From Icerya purchasi (taxonomy: Eukaryota > Arthropoda > Insecta > Hemiptera > Monophlebidae), in assembly GCA_039619475.1 (NCBI GenBank), contig CM077116.1, positions 279,945,258 through 280,009,257 of the forward strand: DNA of 64,000 nucleotides. The letters run 5' to 3'. Positions within the stretch are counted from its first letter, which is position 1. Each line of letters starts with the position of its first letter. The position numbers were made by a program, and so were the translations under genes. The notes beneath the pieces are model-generated. The model did no database searches and was not told the DNA's origin. It worked only from the letters and a program-made list of their open reading frames with translations. Shown piece by piece: positions 22,921 through 35,843 of this stretch.

Positions 22921-24423
22921 TTATATATATATATATTATAAAATGTTATACGCATATATTTAATATACCGAGATTTTGGCTAGTAGTTCATAATCTCCTA
23001 CTGAGTTTAATCGTTTGTGCGATTAAAGCAATTATAATAAAACCTCGAGAGATATGTATTATATGATCAATTTAAAAGCGTGCCTTGAATCAGCAGAACG
23101 CGAGATATTCACTTAGGCAGCAATTCTTTCGAGCCGTTTATATTTTAAATGGACCATTTGAAATAGGTGACCCACGCGGAGGAAACGTATGCTATAATAA
23201 GACAAATTAAGCATTTGCATACGTTTATTGTGGTAAGTTAAGTAGGATTTACGGCTAAACATGGGGCAGATCGCTCGATTGCCTTTAACGCTAATACGGT
23301 TGACATATTTCGTAAGGACGACTGTCGTACATCGAAGCAATTGATTCAGGCAATCCCGTTGTACTAGAATTTATTGATATTTCCCGTTTGGTAAGATATC
23401 AGAAATTACAATAATTTGTTGTTAATATGACGCCTAGAAAGTTGCAGTTTAAAGCAATGCTACCCGCAAATAAAGCGAAGTCGATTTAGGTATACCGTAA
23501 ATAAACACGCGAACCCAACATATGTACATCTCTAAGATGCATACCGTCTAAACAGTTTTTGCTAGATGAAACGTCATTGTTGAAAAGGAAACATTATTTC
23601 TTAAATTGTTTTTAATAATTCTAATTAAATGATTATCATTTAATAATAATATACATACACAACCATACAGCCTGAATGTAAGATACATATATAAAAACTG
23701 CTGATATCTTCGGGCTTTTTTTTTTTTTTTTTTTTTGCATATTAACGTTCTCATAACTTGACTTGTAACTCGCACAAAGTCCAATTCCATGTGAGGAGTG
23801 TTGATGGAAGCTTGCGATTATATTGAAATTTCCGTCATTCTTAGTCGTAACGATTTTGAACGTCTTAACTACTTATTGTTACATTCTAGTTGTGTAAATG
23901 TAATATTCATGGCAATTCTCACACGCTGTCTTTTCTATTTTCGTTTTCCTGTTCCTTTAGTAAATCGCCTACTCCTAGAGTATCCCTTTTGCTAACGTAT
24001 CAATTTCCACATCATGTCTCCGTAATCATCACTATCAAAAGGTATTATAAACACAATTTTCAATATCCCTACTCATCTAATTTATAGTTCATCTAACAAT
24101 TTTTAAAAAAAATTACGCTTCTATCGTTGATAGATTAAATAACATTAGCAAAACATCGTGACTCGTTGTTCAACTCCTCGAGTACTGCCGACTATTTCGA
24201 ATTTTACGAGAACAATCAATCGAATATAGTAAGTGAAAAAAAAAAAAAAAATCACAATCAAGCCGTTACGCGATTTCAGATGAAGTGTCTAAAACTGACA
24301 GTTTTTAACAGAAAAAGGTTATTCATTTTGACACAGAAATTTTCGTAGTTACTTAGTATAGACAGTTGAAAGCATAATTTTTATTCGCTTTATCGAGAAA
24401 AACATTAATAGAGTTAACATCAT
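22921..24423. other. AT-rich intergenic stretch
   Basis: Frames here (23113-23340 -, 23548-23790 -, 23798-23995 +, 24166-24348 +) have no recognised motif. T-rich plus sequence around 23900-24000 resembles the decayed element at 3.0 kb but is too degraded to assign. Confidence 0.5.
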
Positions 24424-24502
24424 ATATATATATATATTTTTTATTTTTTTATTTATATATATATATATATATATTTTTATATATATATATATATATTATA
24501 TA
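24424..24502. repeat. TA microsatellite block
   Basis: Three TA runs separated by T-rich segments. Confidence 0.9.
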
Positions 24503-24987
24503 GTTTCTTTAAAAAAATATAAATACACACATACACATATGTATATATTGAACGAGAAAAATATGCAATGCCGAAATTTTCGTGTGGTCTACGAACAAAT
24601 ACGTTGATCAGGGCCAAATGGTGATCACCATAAATAACCGTGGCCTAGAACACTAGTGTGCGCACCGCAGAAATAGTCGTGCACTAGTCCGGCTTTATTC
24701 GTTTTATGAAATTTCAATCGTTCGTATCATTTCGTCGCTTGGTCGGTCCCATATTTCATATAAATATTTCGCTGTAATAATGTGAAAAAGCGTCTTGGAC
24801 CTCCTTTTTATTCCCCATCCTACTTTTTGCCCAGTTCACGATGAACCCACCTGGTTGCCATGTATTCTATATTATGCGGAACGGTTGCCGAGAAAAACTA
24901 ATGTTCCATAAATAATTCTAAAATGGCATTTCGCTATAAAAAAATTCTACGGAAAACGAATATCAAAATAAAACGGACAAAACGACA

Positions 24988-25038
24988 ATAATAAATAAAT
25001 GAATGAATAAATGAATAAATGAATAAATGAATAAATGA
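24988..25038. repeat. (AATGAATA)n minisatellite
   Basis: ATAAATGA-type units repeat about six times with small variation. Confidence 0.85.
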
Positions 25039-25173
25039 AAACCATAAATTACCGGGGAAACGTTAAATTTTTTCCCCTCTAACAACACAAATAACACGTT
25101 CAGTGAAAAATATTTTTATTTTTAATTAAACGGACCGGAGTTTTAAGCATTCACATATTGACAAGCCTACCCT

Positions 25174-25265
25174 TAAAAAAAAAAAAAAAAAAAAAAAAAG
25201 ATGTAGTTTTTTTTTTTTGTCATTGTTTTTACGGCCTGGTCAACTAATGAGACCGGTGCAAGTAA
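25174..25265 (-). mobile_element. poly-A run and possible retroelement 3' tail
   Basis: A long A run (about 25175-25199) is followed by a T run; the minus strand then reads TTAGTTGACCAGGCC upstream of that poly-A. This resembles the GTTGACGAG-type 3' end seen at 33.2 and 48.7 kb. No coding sequence is attached, so assignment is weak. Confidence 0.3.
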
Positions 25266-27036
25266 TATAATCAATTTTCAATATGCGGCAGGTAAAATTG
25301 AACCGAGTAATACTTGAATGAAACATCAGCTTATCAATACAATTATTTATGAAGTCGAAAAACGACAAAATGAGCAGAAAAACTCAAATTTTTGAAACTT
25401 TAAATTACCAAAACGGAAGTACCGTAAATATTTAATAATCGCTCATTATCTAACCTCTAAGCGATCTAATTGCGACAGAATTTCACAGTTAGGGAAAAAC
25501 GGTAGCATTTATTTGACATTAATTCCTTTAATTGTCAGAGATTTGTGCTACCGCAAATGGTAATCTTCTGTCTTTCTTATAAGAACGAAAAATCACATCT
25601 TCTGAAAATGTGTACATTTCAAGCGCAAGTATACAGCAAATTTCTTCTAAACTCTCCTCATCGTCGATTTATTGCTCTGTTTACTCTTATAACTTATACC
25701 TGAACGTTCGATACTTTACTTCGGCAATTGAAAAAACAGAAACCGGTATACCGAAACGGCACACAGTCAGAAAAAGGGAAGCCCCGTAAAATGTTTATAG
25801 AAATTTAATAAAAATTCTCCTTTGTATTCGAAACGAAAAAATTGTAAAACTAAACCAGGTTCAGCGAAATTAAAAGAAATGTAAATTTTTTTGCATACGT
25901 TGAAAATGTGAAATAAAAAAGTTTTTTTTAAGAATTACCCTTTTAAAGGATAGAAAAAAGGATTTAAAAATTGTTCCCGAAAAATATATATTACTTTATC
26001 CAACCAGTAGGTTTAGTAAACACTGTAATTAAAAAAAAAAAAAAATAAATAAATAGTAACCTCGTTGGCTTAATATAAGCTTTTTCAAAAGATCTAATTT
26101 TAAGAGATGAAAATGGGTTTTGGTTTTACTTTATACCCACAGAAAAATAAAAAAGAAAAATAAAATCACGAATCAAGCTAAAGCATTAAGAGGGCATAAA
26201 TTTTTAAGAGACAATCCTCACGGATGAAAAAAATATATAATTCGAATTTTAAAGGGTATATTATATGAATTATTTTCAAAAAAGATAGAAAAAACACGAT
26301 ATTTTCAGAACAATGTTCTGCAAATTAAAATTTTACGCGTAAGGTTCTCTGAAATTATAGGGGAACGTTTTCGAAAATTCCGTTATAATCACGCTAAAAC
26401 CGAACTTGGACGGCGTAAAAATTTCGCGTAAACATAATTACATATGTCACAGACTGAAGATAGGAAGTAGAAGTTTTTTATATTCTTCTAACTTTCAAAT
26501 TTATAGCTTAAAAGAATTGAAGTTTTACAATATCTGTCGCCGCTTAGTTACTTAGAAAAGATTTTATAAAATTTGAATCTTAAAAGGCTGTGGTGGAAAA
26601 CGATGGAGAAATTTTGCTTTACGACTAAAATTACAATTACCTGAAGATTTCGCTTGTATACGATTTGCTGCGGCACAAGTTTAGTTACCTTTCGCGTGTC
26701 TAATTACTCGTTATAAAATAAGTATTAATAATTTAAATCGACCTAAAAATAAATTCTTCCATGAAAAATAACTGTTGTTCAGTAAAAGCGAAGATCGTTT
26801 GCAATTAACGTCGACGTAATTAATATTACAATTTTTTTTTTTTTTTGTTCACTCTATTATATACACAGCGCCGACCTTAGTATTTTTGGCGCGACTAGAC
26901 AATTTCGATGTTTTTTAAGCAAAGCATTTTTCTCGAATTCTTTAAAAATAAATCGTTCGCAGCATTTAATTTCGATTTTAAATGTTATCGATATTTTTTT
27001 TAGCGGGGAATAAAAATATTAATATATACTATATAA
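25266..27036. other. AT-rich intergenic stretch
   Basis: Poly-A/T tracts only (for example 26031-26045, 26831-26846). No gene or element could be supported. Confidence 0.55.
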
Positions 27037-27258
27037 GCTATTAATATTCGATCGTTGAACAACGAAGTAGTAGTTCACGGTCTTCATCTTTTACATAAAA
27101 TAATATCGATAAATTATAATCTGTTACAGGAAATTTTTCAAAACCCCCAGTACGGTGTTCCAAGTGCTCAATTTTTATACGATCCAATCTTTATTCATTT
27201 AATTTTAAAGTTTATAAATACGTATCAGTGTTACGATAATAATACTATGTATGACTAA
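27037..27258 (+). other. open frame with a nearby poly-A signal
   Basis: The frame is open from about 27037 with no ATG at its head, reads NNEVVVHGLHLLHKIISINY and ends at a TAA at 27256-27258. TTAATAAAAATT follows about ten bases later, a possible polyadenylation signal. It could be a terminal exon, but no splice acceptor or family is recognised. Confidence 0.15.
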
Positions 27259-28309
27259 TTTTTTTTAATAAAAATTTCTGGTGTTATTATTTTCACATGT
27301 ACGTTGTATATAAATATATTTATTATTTGCTTTGAAATAAAAGTAAAAAATTGAAATCAATCTTAAAAGTTTTACTTAAAAACCAAAGCTAACTTTTCCT
27401 ACCTTTTTATTCGCAAAGTTCTTTTATTATGCTAAAAAATTGCGAGCTTTAATGCTATTTCATTTTCAACGGATAAGGTTCCTAAACTTGAGAATGGTTC
27501 TTGTAACATAGTTGATCTTTTACACGTGGTTTAATTAGGGAGTTTAGAAAAACTTCTATCTCCTGTGACTCTCATCGTTAACAGTATCCGCATTGCGATT
27601 CATAGATTTGAGTATAAACTTCCAGTCTAAGCTGTTTGATGTATTAAGAGCAGACTAATTTTATTTTCATCTTTTTCGCCGGGCAAAGTTCTTTACAAGC
27701 TTTACGCGTAGAACTGACCCGTTGATGTGTATTCACACATAGTGAGATTACAAGATTTTTGCAACAATCGAGAAGTTTCTCTCTCTCTTTCTCTCAGGAG
27801 TATGTAGATCGCTTAGCGTATGAAAAAAATCCCAATTGTTCGAAATAAGCATTAAACTGTTTAAATTTTTCATTGACTGACGCTAAAACCATATTTAGCA
27901 GGGGGGATTGAGAAATTCATCATCAAACGGTTTTTTTTTTTTTTTTTGAAGTATTACCTTATTCATCTAATTGCTATTTTACACAATCAGAACCCTTTGA
28001 AAAAGTCTAATGGTTCAACCTTCGATCAATTTCTACGCTCTAGTCGTAGCCTGAATAAAACAATATTCTTTGTAATTTTCTGCGAGTAAACGATACTTAT
28101 TTTTAAGGTATTCGTGCATGCGACCATGTCCATTTCTTTTATGTTATATATTTCGTGAATTGTTGAACGTATATGTCATTCGTGTAACAAAAAATATAAC
28201 ATCAGTAGCCGAATGTTAATGGCCGTTTTTTTAAATTTTTTAAAATTATAATCCATTTTTTTTAAGAGGTAACTCAAATCAGCCATCGACGAAACGCATA
28301 GTGATGTTT
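27259..28309. other. AT-rich intergenic stretch
   Basis: A short TC-rich run near 27778-27795 and T runs; no gene recognised. Confidence 0.55.
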
Positions 28310-30690
28310 GTTCTCCTGCAGTGCCAACTTATTAGCCTACAGATCCGAATAAAGTTCCAGATTTACTGGACTTTTTTATTATTAAAGGTATTCCAACAAT
28401 ATTCACTGATGTTAGAGCAGATAATGAGTTACCATCAGATCACTCGTCAGTTATACTGTCTATTAGTGACCAGATAGTAAAAAAAGTGTCCAAACCAAAA
28501 TTATACAACAGATGAAACTGGGAACTATTTAGAGAATATCTCGGAAATGGTATCAGTTTAAGAATATCACTTAAGACTACCGATGATATCGATAATGCAG
28601 TGGATTACTTCGTTAAGGTCACTCAACAGTCGGCTTGGAAGGCTACAACAATAATTAACAAATGTCAACCGGTGCTTTATCATGCCCAACAAATCAAAGC
28701 AGAGGTAAATCTACGAAGAAAATTGAGGAAGCAGTGGCAAATATTCAGAAACCCTGCGCATAAAACTGCATTGAACAAACAGACGAAACTCGTTAAACGT
28801 TTGTTGCAGGATTTAAAGCGTAAATCACACTCATTCAGCAACTGATCAATTTATCACCTCTAGCGCAACATAATTTCTCTTTGTGGAAAGCTGCCCGGAA
28901 CCTTAAAGGACCAAAACCATCTCTGTTTGCCCTATAAGGAAACCGGATTGTAGCTGGGCTCGTGCCGATGTTGGGAACTGTTTGGCGAATATTTTTCCAA
29001 TATATTTAAGTCACATCCTGTTGATACATCGTTAATTTCTGATTCCTGTTGTCAAGATGTCTCAAAACCTATGAAATTGACCTCACCGGGTGAAATTAAC
29101 AGTATAATGCGGACAATGAACCCTAACAAAGCACCAGCTTATGATTTAATAACAGCAAAAGTTTTAAAGGAATTGCCCAAAAAAGGACTGGTGTTACTAG
29201 CGTACATATTTAATGCAACGCTGCGATTAACATATTTTCCAATACAACTAAAATTGTCGCAAATTGTTGTAGTTCAAAAACCTCCAACGGGGAACCATCA
29301 TCGTATCGACCAATTTCAATTTTGCCGGTAAAATTATATGAAAAATTACCGTTAAAAAGAATAATGCCAATAGTTGAATGCAAAGAGATAATACCTGAAC
29401 ACCAGTTTGGCTTCCGAGCAAAATAGAGCAGGTGCATCATCGGATTGTTCATCGAATTGAAAAATCCCTGGATGGAAAAATCGTTTGCGATACCGTATTT
29501 TTAGATGTAAGCCAAGCATTCGATCGAGTTTGGCACGATGGTCTATTGCAAAAACTTCGACGTCATTTTCCCCATCAACTAGTTGAATTATTCCGGTCGT
29601 ATTTAAACGAAAGATATTTCTACATTAAATATGGTGATGACGGATCAAGTATAATATATTCGGTTCGAGCAGGAGTTCCTCAGCGGAGTGTACTTGGACC
29701 GCTTCTCTACCTTATCTACACAGCGGATATTCCTACTACATCGCACGTTGATATAGCAACTTTCGCCGATGACACAGCGATCTTGTGTTCAAATAAATGT
29801 CCAAAAGTTGCGCGTAATAACCTGCAGTCAATAAAGTAACATCTTGGTGCAAATTATGGAAGGTAAAGATTAATGAAGGTAAATCATCTCGAGTAGTTTT
29901 CACTAACCGAAGAAGAATCGATTCATCCGGAAATATAATGATGAATGGAGTGGAGATCCCTCAGAAAGAAGATGTAAAGTATCTTGGTATTCACCTCGAC
30001 AAACGCTTGACTTGGAGGGGAAGCACATTATAGCGAAATGAGTTGAACATCAAGCTGCGGCAACTGTACTGGCTGTTGTTGGATAAGAGACCAATAGAGT
30101 ATCTCTCGAAAACAAGTTGCTTCTTTATAAGCAAATTCTTAAACCCGTCTAGCAATACGGCTATCTATTATGGGGCTATATCGAAAACAGCAACATTTCA
30201 ATTATGCAAAGAGTTCAGAATATAAGTTATTACGCACGATCATCTCTACTCCATGGTACATAACCAACATCACAATGAAGATCTTGGAGTTCAATTTGTA
30301 AAGAATGTGAAATAGCAACTGCTGCTCGACGATATGCTGCCAGATTGAAAGAACATCCTAATAGTACAGCAAAAGAGCTGCTGAGCAACCCCTAGCGAGG
30401 GACGTAGGCTGAATAGGAAACGACCTCAAGATCTCTTATAAATTAAAAATGTATAAATTAGATGTGTGTGTGTGCTGATGTGTGAGGGTGTATGTGCGTG
30501 TGCGTGTGTGATGGTATGTATGCGTCCGTGAGAATACAAAAATATGTGTGTACGCATTTGTATACACATATATAAGTTAATTTTCACACTGGTTGGGTTG
30601 CTTATTCATGTTATTTTAACTTATTCCATAGATTATCAATTAGTTGATAAGACTAGGTGTAAAATAGCAGGATATATTAAAAAAAAAAAA
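28310..30690 (+). pseudogene. decayed jockey-like retrotransposon ORF2 with 3' tail
   Basis: The copy begins inside the endonuclease (PDLLDFFIIKG, about 28360; SDHSSV, about 28438) and resembles the intact element at 1-1043 through the linker. RT follows in pieces: SPGEINSIMRTMNPNKAPAY (about 29084), motif A FLDVSQAFDRVWH (about 29499), motif B AGVPQRSVLGPLL with Arg in place of the usual Gly, and motif C FADDTAILC (about 29763) with both Asp residues. DVKYLGIHLDKRLTW (about 29972) and LLYKQILKPVWQYG mark the thumb and C-terminal part. Stops and frame shifts interrupt the frame, for example a TGA at about 28514. A GT-rich 3' region and a poly-A at about 30679-30691 close the copy. Confidence 0.88.
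30461..30565. repeat. GT-rich microsatellite
   Basis: Irregular GTGTGT/GTATG repeats, within the probable 3' UTR of the jockey-like relic. Confidence 0.8.
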
Positions 30691-30691
30691 A

Positions 30692-32875
30692 CGCGTTTTT
30701 TTTTTTATTTCAAGTAATTTGCTAACCGTTTCGATTTGAAACAGAATGTCGTACCAAACAATTAAAGAAATTGAAAAAACCCGAAATCTCTAATTTCCTA
30801 TTCACTCTTTATCATTTTACTCTGTTTTCCAAATGATCTCTTTAAACACGGTATCAGTTCGTAGCTTTGATATATTCGTCACTTTTTTCCAAACAGTTTA
30901 ATATTCAGCATAAATGATACATACATTTTGTTTCGTAACTTCGCTATTGTCGTTTATTTTTTTTAGTGTTTCCACAGCATTCAGATTTCACGCGCATATA
31001 CATATGTGTTAGGTGCATTTTAATCCGACCTGAAACTAAAATATTTTTGTTCTTTCTTTTTATTCGAATTCCAGTTCATTACATCGATTTTGAAGTATTC
31101 CCGTTGTACTTTTTCTCTAATAATTTTTCCGCCTATTGAGATTGCGTGCACATTATCTTATTTTGCGATTATTTTTCCCTTTTTCGTTGTTATTCGTAAT
31201 TTTAAAACCAACAAAGTATTTATTAGACAACAAAAGTGAAACTGCCATAAAATGTCGTTAATTCGATTCGAAACCATTATAAAAGGGCGTATTTGAAATG
31301 CAATAAATAAAATAAAAATGTAAACGATGCAAACGGAAAGCAGACAAAGTAACTATCGAATAACTTCTTTCGCCAGTTTCGATTACAACGCCGCCTGACA
31401 AAAACAGAGAAAAACAAATAAATACGCTTTCATTAAATAAATCAGATTTATTTATTTTTGAAATTAGCTCGGAATATATAATAATTTAGAAAAGTGTACA
31501 ACGAATCACGACTAGATAAGTTTAAACCGTTTGCATGTCCTGAATAATTAAATCCATATTTAAATACTATTTCGAACATAGTTGTCAGTGTAAATGCAAC
31601 CTTAAATAAGAGATGACAGATTGTATGAGGACAGAAAGTGTTCATGAAACTCACGGATGTTAGTTGGAATAATTCTAAAACGTTCAAATCTGCCATGACT
31701 GAGTATTAATGCGTGACTGATGTAAAAATTTATGTTCAATATAATTTTAAAATCTTACCTTAAGATTACGTAATAGTAATTTAGAAATTAATCTATATAA
31801 CAGTACTGTGATTAGTCTGTTTTGCCAAATCTTTCTTACACTCCAACGTAGTTTTTAAAATTTTTTATTGGCATTAAAATTTCTTGTTATTCTGCTGAAC
31901 AAAGCAACTTGCTACAATCTTGTATCGGTCGACAGACTATTCCAGTTACAACTGGCGCTGTAGCCAATCAAAGAACCACTGCTCAGAAGCGACTTACTCT
32001 GAGCTATCGAGATTTTATTAATTGCCGATTCAATTATTAATATGGACCTCCTCTTGAACAGCAGTTAAAAATTACTCAAATAATACTTCATACATTACGA
32101 CCGTTTAATAATCAGCACTCAACTATTAACGGTTGAATTCTTATTCGGAAGAAAATTTGTTGGCTTTTTCTGTTTGTTATTTATATGTCTGCTAAATTTA
32201 AACTTGCGGTATTACTCCTACAAAGTAAACTACGGTAAATCCCATATATACATTTTTTTTTTTTTTTTTTTTTTTTAATCCATTTGCTGTATGTAATTGC
32301 CAAGATTATTACGTAGATGTAGAGTTATTCAATCATTTTAGCCACTTTCATATAGCACAAGATATTCTCTAGACTCTTTGTTTAGGTCGTTTGACGACGC
32401 AATAAACGTTGAGTTGGAGGACGCCGTATAGGCGAAGAGTATTCTAGAATATGTTTCGCAGTCGGCTAGACCGGCAAGTTACATAAGCGGCAAAAGGAGG
32501 GAGAGCTTTCCGAACAGTCGTAGGATATCGATACGTGTTCCACGTACGCAGTCTGCTCAGTGCCGAAACATCCTCCGCAGGACATGAATATCGGTGACCA
32601 CTACGGCTCAGTACACACCTTGAGTGATCTCAACCGCAATGTTTGAACCGATCACAATCTCTCTGCTCTATGTTTTTGGAAAAAGGATGACAATAGTTTG
32701 GGAAAGATGGGCGTCTTCGGACATCACAGGAACTATATATGTATTGCTACTCTAGCGGCCAATCCTAGAATCTCAAAAGATCCTATCTGAAACCCAGGCC
32801 GGAGGCTGAACATCAAAATCTGCAATTATGCATCTTCTAAGTTTGTAAATACACTTAAAAAATCAAAATAGAAAG
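30692..32875. other. AT-rich intergenic stretch
   Basis: No element recognised. The 82-residue frame at 31448-31696 (-) has no motif. A T run of about 26 at 32252-32277 may mark an old insertion. Sequence at 32370-32780 is less AT-rich but shows no identifiable coding block. Confidence 0.5.
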
Positions 32876-33000
32876 CAGCAGCTGCATATTCGGTCTTTTT
32901 TGATCCAGAAAAAGCTTTTAACGGCGTATAGCCATGTGACGTGATTATTAAGCTGAAGAACGATGAAATTAGCAGAAAAACGACTCTTGAAATCTTCATA
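32876..33000 (+). pseudogene. reverse transcriptase motif-A remnant
   Basis: The plus strand reads YSVFFDPEKAFNGV, a stop, then PCDVIIKLKNDEISRKT. This resembles RT motif A (F-x-D-x-x-KAFD-x-V) followed by the 'li.kL' helix of a non-LTR element, with the second Asp changed to Asn. No other RT block was found nearby. Confidence 0.45.
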
Positions 33001-33206
33001 GTTTTGCTAATCCCGATTTATTTTGCAAGCGCTTTACTCCGATATATTAAACAAGCCTGGTCGTCTGTTCCCTTTTAAAACTGATTCTTAAACACGTTTC
33101 CAAGTTACTACGGATTCAGTTATTTTCCGATTTGGAATGCATTTTTTTTTTTGGCTGTTTTTCGAACAGAATCCGTTGCAATTTCAATATGTTCCATCCC
33201 TTTTTA

Positions 33207-33410
33207 ATTTCACCGCTCGCTTTTTTTTTTTTTTTATTTTATTTTTTTGGGGGACTCGTCAACTAAGGACCTCTCCCCGAAAAACAAAAGGTAAGGAAAG
33301 GACAGGATATAGGAAGCACAATAAGGAGTAGGAAGTCCAAGCTTCAAAAAAAGAAGAATACAAAATGCTCCACGGAGAGAGATGAACACTGGAAAAACAC
33401 ATGCGCGCTG
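33207..33410 (-). mobile_element. 5'-truncated 3' end of the 48-kb-type RNase H retrotransposon
   Basis: On the minus strand the sequence runs GTGTTTTTCCAGTGTTCATC (about 33397-33378), nearly the same as the 48.5-kb plus-strand copy, and keeps similarity through the 3' UTR to GTTGACGAGTCCC and a T/A-rich tail (33220-33247 on the plus strand). It is the closest pair of relatives in the window. Only the HVFFQC zinc-finger end of ORF2 remains. Confidence 0.72.
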
Positions 33411-33577
33411 TTTGTACTACTTAACGAATTCTCGATAACTTTTTCCTTTTTTCTAATTTGTTATGAGATGTTACCGTGCGAACTAACATTTGTACACTCT
33501 TTTTCTTCTTTCGCTGTTTCTTTCACAATTTTACCTAGATGACTAGATAAATCTTTTCGATCACCATACTGGTACGT

Positions 33578-33745
33578 ATTTTTTTTTTTTTTTTTAATGT
33601 GTTCGTCAACATGGACATTATCCCCAAAAACAGCGCAACAGAGAGGAAGGAGTCACTCGGATCCTTACACGATCAGAGATAGCCGCCGACAGAAAGCAAT
33701 CAAGAGCTAGAATAGCCGAAGGAGAAAGTATTTAATCAGCTTGAT
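33578..33745 (-). mobile_element. second minus-strand retroelement 3' tail
   Basis: Poly-T at 33580-33595, with a minus-strand 3' end reading GTCCATGTTGACGAACAC before the poly-A. It shares the GTTGACGA terminus with the 33.2-kb tail, but the sequence further in is not clearly alike. Confidence 0.45.
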
Positions 33746-34493
33746 TACGTAAAAGCAGGGAAATTATTTACCCTTAGCTGTATATTCGGTGGAGCACTAC
33801 TGAAATAGAATACAAAGTCTGTTTCCGAATCATCGAAATAGAGAAAATGATACCGACAATAACAGTTATAACAGTAATGTTGATAACTAGCGGGGTTATT
33901 TTGTTAATCGTAAAACAGGCGCATACATTACCATACATATGCATGTCGCTAGCATTGAATTAGTAAGCTGAGCTCGTCGTCTCGTCAGCGTCAACATAGT
34001 TGCTGCGCAATTTAAACGGTATTGCTGCGTATTTGCGGGAAATTCCGATGTTTCGTATACGTTACTCGAAGAAATGCTAAGAAATGCCATTAAACCGATT
34101 ATTCTACAGTTACCGAAGTTTAACGAAGCTTGTGTAGGTAAAACCGTCAATTTCAATCGACTTCCAACACTCTCTCTGAATTGATGAAAGTCGATTAAAC
34201 ATTAAAACCGAAAGCCTTCCAGGCCAAATCATTTTCCACGATGAGAGTTATTTTAGGACTTCCCTGTACAACTGGTCCCGGACCGAATCATATTTCAGAT
34301 GTAACATTGTTCAGTTTTCGTTTGCGAATTTACAGTCTAATGGCGCGCAACATCGTTCTCACAGTAAAATTATTATTACAACTCCAATAACGTGAAAACT
34401 TTCCAAATTCCCGACGTAAAGAGATTAAAGATATCTTATATTTATTGCTAGGGTTTCGTAATTTCTACGTTTTTTTTGTTTTGTTTTTTTTTT

Positions 34494-34526
<33 letters not shown>

Positions 34527-34589
34527 TATTCAGAGAGACAGTTTTTCTCTTATGTTCGCAGACTTTTCTACGGATTTCGCTATTTTACA
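33746..34589. other. intergenic with long T run
   Basis: No gene recognised. The 86-residue minus frame at 33896-34156 has no motif. A T run at about 34497-34525 precedes the gag relic; low-complexity frames across it are artefacts. Confidence 0.5.
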
Positions 34590-35430
34590 AAGTCTTCTCT
34601 TTTGCCATCAAAAATTTCAAAATCAAATAATAACGATAACTGCAGTAACAATAAGAATAAGAATTTTTCGCCGATCAATGTCAACAGCTCCGATCATATT
34701 CACGGTACTTTGTTGAAAACATTTTTCCGTTCGATTATCCAGGACCTTTTAAAGTTTTCGTTCAGAACTGCTCTGATGATAAAAACATTGGAAATTTCCA
34801 GCCGCTTGCTCTGGCCAGGCTCATCAGCAAAATTTCCATCTCCTTCTCTGACATTATCCTTCAGGGTAGATGGCGTATCTCTGTTGTCTTCCCCTCCATT
34901 TCCGCCGCCAACGACTTTCTAAACAACTGCTCCTTCTTCAATTCTCACAATGCTTTCATTCCCCATTATACAGTGTTATTTCTGGAGTTCATCCTTCTTT
35001 CTCTGTTGAGCAAATATCCCTGAAGTATCTGTCCGTCGTATACTTCGCTCTTCCGATGGATCCGAAATTCCCACCAGAAGTGTCGAATTAAAATTTTCCA
35101 AATCCTCTCTCCCTGAGTTTGTATCCATTTACAAACTTCGTTTTACAGTGTCCCCAAGTATCCGTTCTCCCAGTCAGTGCTTCAAATGTTTCTTTTTCGG
35201 GCATATTGCACGTCACTGTCGCAGCTCTTTTCCTTCATGCTCCCATTGTTCCTCCAAACATCGTTTCTCCGATTGTACGAATCTCCAGGAACCTACCTTT
35301 TGTCGCAACTGCAAAGGTAGTCGCAGCTCTTCCGATCGAGTCTGTCTCGAATGGCAGCGGCAGAAAGACATAAAAAGAATCATGGCTCTCGAGAACATCT
35401 CTTTTCATGAAGCCGTTAAAGTTAAATCGA
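34590..35430 (+). pseudogene. ORF1 (gag) of an I/LOA-like retrotransposon, frameshifted
   Basis: In changing frames the plus strand reads FDYPGPFKVFVQNC (about 34732), WRISVVFPSISAANDFLNNC (about 34869) and GVHPSFSVEQISLKYLSV (about 34988). It continues into CFKCFFFGHIARHC, CSHCSSKHRFSDC and CRNCKG, three zinc knuckles (about 35178-35325). This order matches gag proteins of RNase H-type elements. At least two frame shifts separate the blocks. The last block lies in the 213-residue frame described separately. Confidence 0.72.
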
Positions 35431-35843
35431 CGGTTCCTCGTTTCCGGCCTTGCTTTCATTCTATTCCTGTCTGTCATCGTTCCACGGTTGTTTCCTTAAT
35501 TAGACTCGGAATCAAGCATTCTCTCCTCCCTTCTTCCCGCTTTCGATTCGCTTTGTCCCCTTCTCCTTTCTGCCTTCTGAGCCTTCTTGTACTTGTGATT
35601 CAAATCATATCCTTTTTGAATGTTCTGCACTCTCCAACGAACGCACCCTTTTTTTATGTTCAACTTTTAGCTTTGGGTCTTCCTACTCCCTTTATATCCT
35701 TTCCTTCGCATTGCCTTCAGTTATTCCGTTGCTGCTGTCCTTTGTTCTTTCCATTTCTAACCGCCTGGCTACTTAGTTCTTTTTCTTAATTTTTCATGTT
35801 GTTGGGTCAAGGCCGCTGGCGCGCCCAGACTAAGAAAAAAAAA
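35148..35843 (+). pseudogene. fusion of gag zinc knuckles to ORF2 C-terminus by internal deletion, with 3' tail
   Basis: One open frame (35148-35789, 213 codons) starts in the gag zinc knuckles and, after about residue 95, becomes STVVSLIRLGIKHSLLPSSR. That segment matches AHVVSIVRMRFDHSLLPF in the ORF2 C-terminus at 48.3 kb. Endonuclease, RT and RNase H, together several kilobases, are missing without loss of frame. The 3' end carries GCCGCTGGCGCGCCCA and a poly-A near 35834, as in the 21.7-kb copy. The element cannot move by itself, but it keeps an RNA-binding domain and the 3' end that RT would recognise. Any protein product is hypothetical. Confidence 0.75.

Noticed and set aside
34445..34716. 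Three overlapping frames with long Phe runs
   Set aside because: They are read from a T homopolymer before the gag relic; only the sequence after about 34590 shows gag motifs, in other frames.
35213..35477. Minus-strand ORFs over the gag zinc knuckles
   Set aside because: They are shadows of the plus-strand zinc-knuckle coding sequence.
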